From contig JAEUHE010000203.1 of assembly GCA_016793885.1 (NCBI GenBank), positions 52,066 to 116,065 on the forward strand: a DNA stretch of 64,000 nucleotides. The letters are read 5' to 3'. The DNA is from Verrucomicrobiales bacterium (lineage in GTDB: Bacteria; Verrucomicrobiota; Verrucomicrobiia; Limisphaerales; UBA11320). The translations under genes were made by a program, and so were the position numbers. Below are positions 16,679-24,194 of the stretch, in pieces; position 1 is the first letter of the stretch, and each line of letters opens with the position of its first letter. The notes under the pieces are model-generated. The model was not told the origin of the DNA. It searched no databases and saw nothing but the letters and a program-made list of their open reading frames with translations.

Positions 16679-17370
16679 GGTGGAAAGGAAAAGGGAGTGA
16701 GATACTCAAACCGATCAGATGGCCCAGCAACCGTCACCGGCGTTGGATCCGGGAATCCCAGAGTGCGACGCATCAAGAGCACGTCGTCCTGGTCAGGCAC
16801 CGCGTTTCGCTCAGGATGCCATTGAACGCCGACGATTGGACGAGCGCGGTGAGCCACGCACTCCGCCCAGCCGTCCTCGCTCACCGCCAACGCCTGGAGC
16901 GAATCAGCAACCTCGTCGGTGCGCACCCCATGAGCATGAAAGGAATTGACCACGCGCTCTGTGGGACCCGAGCCAGACTGGAGGAAACGAACCGAGTGAC
17001 GGGTAGAAACATGGGCTTCCCCCGGACAGGGACGGACGGCGCCACCAAAATGATGCTGGATCACTTGCAGACCACGGCAAACACCAAAAGTGGGGATCGA
17101 GTTTTCCAAAGCGTAGCCAAGAAGCGCCCTTTCCGTCATGTCGCGCAGTGGCGCGGAGCCCAGATCGTTGCCGCCGGTGAGGATCAATCCGTCGATCCTC
17201 CATTCGCGGATATAGTCGTCCACCCGATTGCCCAGATTGGGAATCGAGAGCCAGCACGCATCAGGAAAAACCGAAGCCAGGAACCGGTGCCAATCCCAGG
17301 CCAGGGCATCGCGCTCCTCCGTGTAGCCTTCCGCGGTGACTACCCGCATCGTCAGTCCAATTCGCTTCAT
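16666..17370 (-). CDS. Class I amidotransferase-fold hydrolase; probable gamma-glutamyl-CDP-amidate hydrolase
   Basis: A 234-residue PuuD/class I glutamine amidotransferase-type enzyme. The nucleophile elbow is FGVCRGLQVI (Cys98), and the catalytic His185 and Glu187 are in VGVQWHPERN. DGLILTGGNDLGSAP forms the oxyanion region. PuuD-family enzymes cleave gamma-glutamyl amides. Cj1417, the C. jejuni relative, releases glutamate from gamma-glutamyl-CDP-amidate. The beginning (KRIGLTMRVVTAEGYTEERD) fits that subgroup in my recollection, but an alignment is needed to prove it. It is 6 bp downstream of the PEP-synthase-like gene and overlaps the nucleotidyltransferase gene by 13 nt, indicating one transcript. 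Confidence 0.75.
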   Translation of the reverse strand: MKRIGLTMRVVTAEGYTEERDALAWDWHRFLASVFPDACWLSIPNLGNRVDDYIREWRIDGLILTGGNDLGSAPLRDMTERALLGYALENSIPTFGVCRGLQVIQHHFGGAVRPCPGEAHVSTRHSVRFLQSGSGPTERVVNSFHAHGVRTDEVADSLQALAVSEDGWAECVAHRARPIVGVQWHPERNAVPDQDDVLLMRRTLGFPDPTPVTVAGPSDRFEYLTPFSFPPCVH

Positions 17371-17376
17371 AGTTCG

Positions 17377-19818
17377 TTAAACACCCGCGGGTCGGACCAG
17401 CTTTTCATCGCAGCGCAGCTCTACGGCCTGAGCCGAGGCCAACCGTTCGAACAAGGACTCGCCCACTCCGATCGCGGCCGGAATCCCCAGCTCGGCACAG
17501 CGAATGGTCATGTGAGAGTTGGCTCCGCCAAACTTGGTGATCAGCCCGGCGATCCCCTTGGTAAAGATCCAGTCAAATCCCGGATCCGCACACTCGATGC
17601 AGACCAGCTTTCCGAACAGATCGGTGGCACCCGTCATACGGTTGGTCAGGCGAATCGGCGCGCCCTCGAGGCGCTTGCTCGTCACGAAGTTCGCCGCGCC
17701 GCGGTGCTGGGGCACGACATACAGGTCCTGGCCGCTGCGAATGATATATCCCAGGTGTAACCCGCGCATCTCTCGGGCATAGGTGCGCCGCGACTGGGCG
17801 AGCTCCTGAAACCAGGTCTCTCGGTCCCGCGTAACGGGCGTGGTCAGAGTCTCGGCTAGGTCGTGCAAGGACAAATGAGCCAGGTCCTCGCGCGTCAGGC
17901 CGATGCACTCCCCCCATTCCGCAATGTTCTCCACCGCATCGCTGAGCGGCCGGGTGAACACGAACTTCGCATGCTCCCGACCCACAATGGCCTGGGCGGC
18001 ATAAACGAAAAGCTGCTCCGGGGACAAGGGGAGCCGGATCTCCTTCAAGAGCTGGGCGAATGCTCCTCGCTCTTCCGCGGTCAAAGTAAAGGTCCGATCC
18101 TCCGTCCTGTCTACCGACCTGGCCGAGGTCAGCGTGTCCCGGAACAGATCATCCCGCTGGTCATATCGAGGGCTGAGGATGTCAAAGGTGCCCGGACGCA
18201 GATGCCCATATCGCTTGAGGAATGTCTCAGGCGTCAGGCGCCCTTGAACCACGGAAGAAAAATCAGTAGCCATCAGACCGGCAGGCGTCGCCAAGGACCG
18301 CTTGAACGCCTCCAGACGATCGTTGGACCACATCCGACGTTCGATCGCGGATCGGAGCATGGCCTCCGCCATGAAGGCATGACGGGCCACCATGGCAAAA
18401 GGCCGGCTGCCATACTGTCGGCACGCGGCCAGCAGCCCGAAGGCCCGTCGCAATGGCGGATCCGGCAGCGGCCACGACACCAGATGGTTTTCCAAGATCG
18501 CGATGCGCTTGAGCGCCTGGGCCAGCGATCCTTCGGGCGACGGATCCACATTTCGAACCGTTAGCCGCCGCAACGCATCGACGTATTGCGCATGCTCCGC
18601 CGGAGCAAGCATGCCCGGGTAGCGGGAGAAGAGGTTTTGCTCGAAGGCGAAATCGAAAACCGTCTGCGCCACCTGAAACTCAACCTTGTCGTGAAACTCG
18701 GGATGCTCTGCCAACCGCTCCAGCCAGGCGTTCACCACTGTGTTCTCGACCGCCTGGGGCAGCCCCTCGGGGAGAAAGGAGCTGAAGCTGTTCCGCACAT
18801 CAATATAAGGACGGCCAGCCAGGCTCACAACCAGCGGTTCATCGGGGACCGGCCGATATCCCATCGCGGCCCGCGCCTCCTGCCAAACGCCGTCGCTGAT
18901 CAGATTGCGAAACAGGGACAGGGCCAAAGTCCCGGGTTCCGTCCCGATCAACTCCGCCACATTCCAATCCGGCATCTGCCCCAGCAAGGTCGTCGCACCC
19001 GGCAAACCAGGCCGGGGCTTGGAATGCTCAATGAGGAACTGATCCAGCTGTTCCAATGCTTCACTGATCCGCGTCCGCACTGCCCGATTCCAGTTTCGCT
19101 GCACCGCAATGCGACGCACCTGGAGCAGATGCACCGCCCCGTCGCTGGTTTGCGCGAACTCGATGTCCAATGGGGTGCGGCCACCCGTCAGGCTCTCCAA
19201 CTCCCGCGCCAGGCTGAGCACCGCGCCCACCCGGGGGGATTCGATAAAGTCCGCCGGTGTGTCTCGATGCACCACCAGGCTCTTGTTCACATCCGTGCCG
19301 CCGGTGATGACATCCGTCCGACCCGATTCATCGTCGTAATTCAGAATGTAATAGGGCGCGCCATTGGTAAGATCATGGGTCATCAGCACTCCGCTCATCA
19401 CCACATTGGAGAGCATGCGCTGGATCAGGACCTGATTGTGCGGATGGGTTGAATGGTAGCTTTCCAAAACCTCCTCAATGCCTCGCCTCAACGAGTCGCG
19501 GCACGAACCATCCACACGCAGCACCGACCGAAATGCCCCGGCCATGCTCTCAGCAGCGGTGTCCTCATGATAGGCGCTGCTGCGGACCGCCAGGGAACTG
19601 CCGCCAAAACGCTGCTGAATGCGGCCCATCACCCGTCCGGGATCATCCGACCACTCCGCCAGAGTGAAATACCAGAGATCCGGAACCGAGCCCGTTTGCA
19701 GGAGGGGCGACAAGCGTTCCAAAGTCTCCGCCTTCGTTCCAAACGTGATCGTGGTTTCACGAGTCGCGGAGCGATAGAACCGGGTGCTTTCAGTGGATTT
19801 CGATATGACCTCTTCCAT
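17377..19818 (-). CDS. PEP-synthase-like enzyme; probable L-glutamine kinase
   Basis: With the ATG at 19818 the product is 813 residues. An N-terminal PPDK/PEP-synthase ATP-grasp half carries LAVRSSAYHEDTAAESMAGA and, later, TPLDIEFAQTSDGAVHLLQVR, characteristic of the ATP-binding domain. A long middle region follows, and the C-terminal swivelling domain contains FGGANSHMTIRCAELGIPAA with phospho-carrier His769. The PEP/pyruvate barrel of true PEP synthase is absent. Cj1418 of C. jejuni has this architecture and phosphorylates the amide nitrogen of glutamine. Rifampicin phosphotransferases are alternative relatives. The neighbouring genes favour glutamine kinase. An in-frame extension to 19995 exists but reads like untranslated leader. 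Confidence 0.75.
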   Translation of the reverse strand: MEEVISKSTESTRFYRSATRETTITFGTKAETLERLSPLLQTGSVPDLWYFTLAEWSDDPGRVMGRIQQRFGGSSLAVRSSAYHEDTAAESMAGAFRSVLRVDGSCRDSLRRGIEEVLESYHSTHPHNQVLIQRMLSNVVMSGVLMTHDLTNGAPYYILNYDDESGRTDVITGGTDVNKSLVVHRDTPADFIESPRVGAVLSLARELESLTGGRTPLDIEFAQTSDGAVHLLQVRRIAVQRNWNRAVRTRISEALEQLDQFLIEHSKPRPGLPGATTLLGQMPDWNVAELIGTEPGTLALSLFRNLISDGVWQEARAAMGYRPVPDEPLVVSLAGRPYIDVRNSFSSFLPEGLPQAVENTVVNAWLERLAEHPEFHDKVEFQVAQTVFDFAFEQNLFSRYPGMLAPAEHAQYVDALRRLTVRNVDPSPEGSLAQALKRIAILENHLVSWPLPDPPLRRAFGLLAACRQYGSRPFAMVARHAFMAEAMLRSAIERRMWSNDRLEAFKRSLATPAGLMATDFSSVVQGRLTPETFLKRYGHLRPGTFDILSPRYDQRDDLFRDTLTSARSVDRTEDRTFTLTAEERGAFAQLLKEIRLPLSPEQLFVYAAQAIVGREHAKFVFTRPLSDAVENIAEWGECIGLTREDLAHLSLHDLAETLTTPVTRDRETWFQELAQSRRTYAREMRGLHLGYIIRSGQDLYVVPQHRGAANFVTSKRLEGAPIRLTNRMTGATDLFGKLVCIECADPGFDWIFTKGIAGLITKFGGANSHMTIRCAELGIPAAIGVGESLFERLASAQAVELRCDEKLVRPAGV

Positions 19819-20064
19819 TATAGGGGGAGCTGGGGTGAAATGAAGTTTTGGGGATGAGAAAAGGAAGCCGAACCGACAGTTCCTGCCACCGGGAAGCATT
19901 TTTTGCCGGGGAGCGAGGGAACAGGGCATTGACGAAGAACGCCCAAAGACGTCCATTTTCGAGATTCGGCCGCACGTCGAATGACCAGCTTCCACTGCAT
20001 CCAGGCGTGTAGATCATAAGTCATGCCAGCTCACCGTCTTCCACGAACCTTTCTCGAAACTGGC

Positions 20065-21237
20065 TCAGGCCGGCTTGGCCAAGGGCCCCTTCAACTCCTC
20101 CACCCACTCGTGGTCCTTCTCGTATCCCCACTCGATCAAATAGTGGCCGCAATGACGGCGGAAACGATCGGCGGCAGCCACGTCGAAGTGATTGCGCCAA
20201 TCGCCGGCGATGCCCTTCCTAACCATGTAGGCAGTGCGCACCGTTGGCCCCTCCTGCCCTCGATCCCGGCCCGTTTGACGCTGAAAGCTGTGCGCCTCAC
20301 ATAGGAACTGCAGACGCTCCTCGTTGATCGGAAGCCCGATGTAATTGAGAATCGCCCGCACCGTTGCCGGGATGTCTTGCTTCATGTCCTCGAAACGGAA
20401 TCTCAAAACTCGAGATGGCTCCTTCGCCAGCCACGCGTTGGCATCGGCAAAGAGGTCCGCGAACTCGCCTTCGGAGCCTTCCGCCAGTCGCGCAACCACC
20501 TGGGCCGTCGTGAGTGAGGCCCACCCCACACGGTTCAGAGGGTCTCGCGCGTGACTCACCAGCACATCGCGGGGATCACGATACAGGCAAACGAACTTGA
20601 CGTCATCGCGATGAAGCCACTTCTCGAGCGCCCGAGGCCCGCTGTGCGTCCAGTGGTAGAAAGGGACCGGACCGTCGAGAAAGGGTTGCAGCCAGTCGGT
20701 ATCCACCGGCGTGCCCAGGGTCTCGTAGAAATAATCCTCGTGTAGGAGTTGTCGAAGTATCGGATCGATCGCCGAGGCTCCGGAGTTTGTGAGATTGTAA
20801 AAAAAGAGATGCGGGTGGTTGGGGGTCCGACGCGACCGTAATCGGATCTCTTCCCGCCACTCCTGACGCTTCGCCTCCAGTTCGCCACGCAACTCGGAGG
20901 CCCGAATCTCGCACGCCAGGGCTCGCGATACCCCGCCAAGATCGCGCAGTCGGGTGGCCGCAACCTGCGGGTCGAGCGGAGGAGGCGGAGGAGGTGGAGG
21001 AGGCTTCGAGGTCGCGACCGGGACCCGTGTGGCCCACGAGGTATCCAGCGGGGTCACTTTCTGTGGAGCCTGTTTTCGCCCACGCTTCTGGGCGAGGGCC
21101 AAGCCTTCGGCAGCCTCGACGCTCGCCGAATCCATCTTCAACGCCTGCTGAAACGCAATCTCAGCGATCTCATACTCTCCTTCATTGAGGTAACGCAGAC
21201 CGACCTCAAGCTGATTTCGTAGCATGTCTGTGCTCAT
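20065..21237 (-). CDS. TPR-tailed sulfotransferase-fold protein with polyproline linker
   Basis: A 390-residue protein. Residues 1-50 look like a TPR-type helix pair (LRYLNEGEYEIAEIAFQQAL). A linker with nine consecutive prolines (about 79-87) follows, and residues 145-380 are a sulfotransferase domain with FVCLYRDPRDVLVSH as the 3'-phosphate-binding segment and VRKGIAGDWRNHF near the C-terminus, a classical sulfotransferase signature. It lies upstream of the PEP-synthase-like gene on the same strand but about 250 bp away, so it may be a separate transcript. It could sulfate a glycan with PAPS or, like its neighbour, use the phosphoramidate donor predicted for this cluster. The sequence cannot tell. 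Confidence 0.8.
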   Translation of the reverse strand: MSTDMLRNQLEVGLRYLNEGEYEIAEIAFQQALKMDSASVEAAEGLALAQKRGRKQAPQKVTPLDTSWATRVPVATSKPPPPPPPPPLDPQVAATRLRDLGGVSRALACEIRASELRGELEAKRQEWREEIRLRSRRTPNHPHLFFYNLTNSGASAIDPILRQLLHEDYFYETLGTPVDTDWLQPFLDGPVPFYHWTHSGPRALEKWLHRDDVKFVCLYRDPRDVLVSHARDPLNRVGWASLTTAQVVARLAEGSEGEFADLFADANAWLAKEPSRVLRFRFEDMKQDIPATVRAILNYIGLPINEERLQFLCEAHSFQRQTGRDRGQEGPTVRTAYMVRKGIAGDWRNHFDVAAADRFRRHCGHYLIEWGYEKDHEWVEELKGPLAKPA

Positions 21238-21327
21238 ACGGACTGATTAGGCAGAAACTGCATCGCGCAGTTGCAAGGTTCCCCAGAAGCAAGGAGGGTG
21301 CCGGATGGTCACGTCACCAAGGCAGGG

Positions 21328-21386
21328 TGTCTCTCCCTACCTCAAATCGAACCGCTTCGCGGCCAAATCTCGCCCTCCTCCTTCCC
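21328..21386. repeat. Partial copy of the RAYT-associated dispersed repeat
   Basis: TGTCTCTCCCTACC, then ACCGCTTCGCGGCCAAATCT and CGCCCTCCTCC match the unit junction of the tandem array at 29641. It lies between the divergent sulfotransferase-fold and toxin genes. Confidence 0.65.
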
Positions 21387-21424
21387 AAGCTTGAGTTTTG
21401 TGATCGGTCCCTTAGGGTACGGAC

Positions 21425-22006
21425 GTGCACATCGAACGTCTGCCAAACGACCGCTCGCCCAGATCCCGAGCGATCCAATTTCTTCGCGCTTTCGGGCGTC
21501 TGACCTTGGCATCCTTGGGAATGCTGCTTCTCGGGCTGCACGTCGCGTGCGGGCAGGTGTCCTCGGAGGCCAAGCCCTCGTCAGGCGGCCGCGACAAGAA
21601 CTCGAACTCGATGTTCACATCCAGTATTCCCGGCGGCAGCCTCGAGGCTCACGAAAAGGCTGGCGGCCACCTGCTCTCTCGCCACGTTGGAAAGTCAGCC
21701 GAGCAACTCAGGCAACGGCTCGAGAAGGATTCTCGAATTTCAGCATCTTCGTCGTTCACGGATAAAAAAACGGCCGAGACCGCTGTATCGGCCACCATTG
21801 GCGCCAACCAAAAGAAGATCGCCTCGTGGCTGAAGGGAGATGAGGACCGCCTGGTCATCACCTACCGCTCCTCCACGCCAGTCGGCATTTCCATCGGACG
21901 GCAGTCGAGCAGGACCCGGGATGCTACTGGAGTTCGACTCGTCCTGGTCCGAAATCCCAAATTTCCGGGAGGCTGGCACATTTTGACAGGTTACCCCGAA
22001 GCATGA
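21425..22006 (+). CDS. Stand-alone secreted RNase A-like toxin (CdiA C-terminal toxin family)
   Basis: A 193-residue protein read from a GTG. Residues 19-41 form a basic-plus-hydrophobic export signal ending near Cys42. The lipobox around it is poor, so lipoprotein status is uncertain. Residues 68-193 match the bacterial RNase A-like toxin domain known from CdiA C-termini: GGHLLSRHVGKS gives His82 and His87, and the terminal GGWHILTGYPEA supplies the Thr-X-Tyr pair (Thr188, Tyr190) that with a histidine forms the active site in that family. No CdiA, filamentous haemagglutinin or Rhs carrier is attached. The downstream gene overlaps by 4 nt and encodes the matching immunity type, which supports the toxin call. 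Confidence 0.82.
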   Translation: MHIERLPNDRSPRSRAIQFLRAFGRLTLASLGMLLLGLHVACGQVSSEAKPSSGGRDKNSNSMFTSSIPGGSLEAHEKAGGHLLSRHVGKSAEQLRQRLEKDSRISASSSFTDKKTAETAVSATIGANQKKIASWLKGDEDRLVITYRSSTPVGISIGRQSSRTRDATGVRLVLVRNPKFPGGWHILTGYPEA

Positions 22007-22332
22007 GCACCTCTTCATTTCCCAAACTGGAACAATTTCTCGGGTCGTACTTCCATCAGGATTGGCCACTCGAGGCGGAAACAACCTCCGAGATCATTGA
22101 GGCGTACCGCCGGAAAGCCAGCCCCCGATCCCTGAGCGATCTGACCCAGGAACTGGCAGAACTGCGCGCCGAGAAGCTCAACGAAACCCAGCTGAGGAAA
22201 CGGATGGAGGCGCTGGGGGCTTGCTTGGATCCCTCCGCCGAGGGCCTGAGCTACAGCCAGTGGCTAGCCAATCTGGAATCAACTCTCCAATCTCCGACCT
22301 CCAAACCCAAAAAAACACCGCCCCGTCGGTGA
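22003..22332 (+). CDS. CdiI-type immunity protein
   Basis: A 109-residue cytoplasmic protein beginning MSTSSFPKLEQFLGSYFHQD. The segment FLGSYFHQDW near the N-terminus is the hallmark of a CdiI family of contact-dependent inhibition immunity proteins, usually small, acidic and helical. The start codon overlaps the toxin stop (ATGA), a coupling typical of toxin-immunity pairs, so both are made together. It presumably binds and blocks the RNase A-like domain encoded just upstream. The C-terminus is Lys/Pro/Arg-rich and probably disordered. Confidence 0.82.
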   Translation: MSTSSFPKLEQFLGSYFHQDWPLEAETTSEIIEAYRRKASPRSLSDLTQELAELRAEKLNETQLRKRMEALGACLDPSAEGLSYSQWLANLESTLQSPTSKPKKTPPRR

Positions 22333-22366
22333 CCCCGATGGCCGCACACCCCGGCCAGATCAACTC

Positions 22367-23218
22367 ATGAGCCGCATCATTTGGATCACCGGAGCCGGGG
22401 GCCTCATCGGCTCGGCGCTCGTTCAGGCCGGGCGACAGCTTGGCCCCGACTGGCAAATCAAAGGTCTCACCCGTTCGATCTTGGATCTGACCAACACGGC
22501 GGCAGTTGCCCGGACGTTTCAGGAGGATCGCCCGCAAATCATCATCCATTGCGCCGCTTTGAGCCGCAATCCGGATTGCGATGCCAACCCGACCCTCGCC
22601 AAACAACTGAACATCGAGGTCACCGAGCAGCTCGCCCAACTCTCGTCCGCTGCCCGATTCATCTTTTTTTCCACCGACCTGGTCTTCGATGGTCGCCGCG
22701 GCAATTACGTGGAGTCGGATGTCGTAAACCCGCTGAGCATCTACGCCGAGACCAAAGTCAGGGCGGAGGAGGTCGTACGACGCCATCCCAACTCTCTCAT
22801 CCTCCGAACCTCCCTCAACGGGGGAACCTCCCCGACTGGAGACCGGGGCTTCAACGAGCAGCTGCGCCAGGCCTGGAAGAGTGGCAGATCCACCCCGCTC
22901 TTCGTCGACGAGTTCCGCTGCCCCATCGGTGCCGAAGTGACAGCCCGAGCCACTCTCGAACTCGCCCTTCAAAACCTCCGCGGGGCCTGCCACCTCGCCG
23001 GGACTCAGCGGCTCTCGCGCCATGCCATTGGAGAATCATTGGCCGCTCGCTGGCCCGAGCTCCACCCGAACATCGTTGCAGGAAGCCTGAAGGACTACTC
23101 GGGCAGCCCCCGCTCCCCGGACACCTCGCTGGACTGCTCGCTCGCCCAGAGGAACCTCTCATCCCCGCTTCCTGGCTTTATCGAGTGGCTGGCCCAGCAG
23201 CCCAGCGGAACCTTCTGA
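22367..23218 (+). CDS. RmlD-like NAD(P)-dependent sugar-nucleotide reductase
   Basis: A 283-residue extended short-chain dehydrogenase. The Rossmann signature is ITGAGGLIGSAL (residues 7-18). FFSTDLVFDGRRG resembles the RmlD STDYVFDG motif, and YAETK is the YxxxK catalytic pair. The family reduces dTDP-4-dehydrorhamnose or related NDP-4-keto sugars. No other dTDP-rhamnose genes (rmlA, rmlB, rmlC) are beside it, so the substrate is uncertain. It follows the immunity gene by about 35 bp on the same strand and precedes the methyltransferase gene by 4 bp. This looks like a housekeeping pair behind the toxin module. Confidence 0.83.
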   Translation: MSRIIWITGAGGLIGSALVQAGRQLGPDWQIKGLTRSILDLTNTAAVARTFQEDRPQIIIHCAALSRNPDCDANPTLAKQLNIEVTEQLAQLSSAARFIFFSTDLVFDGRRGNYVESDVVNPLSIYAETKVRAEEVVRRHPNSLILRTSLNGGTSPTGDRGFNEQLRQAWKSGRSTPLFVDEFRCPIGAEVTARATLELALQNLRGACHLAGTQRLSRHAIGESLAARWPELHPNIVAGSLKDYSGSPRSPDTSLDCSLAQRNLSSPLPGFIEWLAQQPSGTF

Positions 23219-23222
23219 CCCG

Positions 23223-24065
23223 ATGCGGCATCGGATTCAGCCCATTCAGTCCCTCGACGCTCCGGATCTGGCTCCGTACCGCACCCTCAAACTTCAGGAG
23301 GAACACCGCCGCCAAGGTCTCTTCGTGGCCGAGGGGGAAAAAGTCATCCGAAGGTTGCTCGAAAGCAAATTGGAGATCCAGTCGCTCGTCATCCCGCCCG
23401 ATGGCGTCGACGCGCTGGAGCCACTGCTCGACGCTCGCACTTCGCCTCTCAGCATCTACGTGCTGGAGAAGGCGATTCTCGAGACGCTCACCGGATTCAA
23501 GTTTTATCAGGGATACATGGCTACAGCACGAATTCCGGCACCACGCGCGCTCGAGTCGATCCTCGAAGGCCAACGTCGCCCCTGGCTATGCGCTGCGATC
23601 GATGGAGTCTCCAACGCGGAGAACATCGGCACGTTAACACGAACGGTGGCAGCGTTTGGCGGCTCTCTCTTCCTAAACGGCGAGACCTCTGCCAGCCCCT
23701 TCCTCCGCCGCGCCGTCCGCAGCTCGATGGGGGCGGTTTTTCAGCTGCCGATCGTGGAGTCACACGACCTGCTCACCGACCTGCGCCGACTGAAGGCCGC
23801 CGGAGTCTTCTGCCTGGCGGCTCACCCCCACGCCCAGCAGCGGGAACTTCCCCGGGTAGACCTCACCCGCGATGTCTGCATAGTGCTGGGAAGTGAAGGG
23901 CATGGGATTTCGCCCGCGGTCCTGCAGGAGTGCGACGAAGCGACGGGAATCCCGATGGCTCATCAGGTGGATTCACTGAATGTCAGCTGCGCCAGCGCTG
24001 CTTTCTTCTACGAAGCGGCCCGCCAGCGCGGCTGGGGAGAAACAGGCAACAGCCAAGGAACCTGA
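23223..24065 (+). CDS. SpoU/TrmH-family RNA 2'-O-methyltransferase
   Basis: A 280-residue protein with an N-terminal RNA-substrate-binding domain (LQEEHRRQGLFVAEGEKVI) and a C-terminal SPOUT fold. Motif 1 is NAENIGTLTRTVAAFG, motif 2 is IVLGSEGHGISPAVL, and motif 3 is VDSLNVSCASAAFFYE, which forms the knotted S-adenosylmethionine site. Enzymes of this type methylate tRNA or 23S rRNA ribose. The precise nucleotide is not predictable. The start is 4 bp after the reductase stop codon. Confidence 0.9.
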   Translation: MRHRIQPIQSLDAPDLAPYRTLKLQEEHRRQGLFVAEGEKVIRRLLESKLEIQSLVIPPDGVDALEPLLDARTSPLSIYVLEKAILETLTGFKFYQGYMATARIPAPRALESILEGQRRPWLCAAIDGVSNAENIGTLTRTVAAFGGSLFLNGETSASPFLRRAVRSSMGAVFQLPIVESHDLLTDLRRLKAAGVFCLAAHPHAQQRELPRVDLTRDVCIVLGSEGHGISPAVLQECDEATGIPMAHQVDSLNVSCASAAFFYEAARQRGWGETGNSQGT

Positions 24066-24086
24066 GGAGTCAGAGAGGAGGGGAAA

Positions 24087-24098
24087 CGTCCGCGGACG
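24087..24098. terminator. Short perfect palindrome between convergent genes
   Basis: CGTCCGCGGACG is a perfect 12-bp palindrome in the 129-bp gap between two convergent genes. No T-run follows. It may contribute to termination, but evidence is weak. Confidence 0.25.
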
Positions 24099-24194
24099 GA
24101 CGTCGCGGCAACCGCAGCTTCCGAGGGTAGGAACCGAGGTCCCCAGGCTTCGGTGCCCCATTCGCCTCGTTCCTTTCTTAAGCAAGGCGGCCCG

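Noticed and set aside
17377..19995. Longer start for the PEP-synthase-like gene at 19995
   Set aside because: The extra 59 residues look like untranslated leader and precede the expected N-terminus of the ATP-grasp domain.
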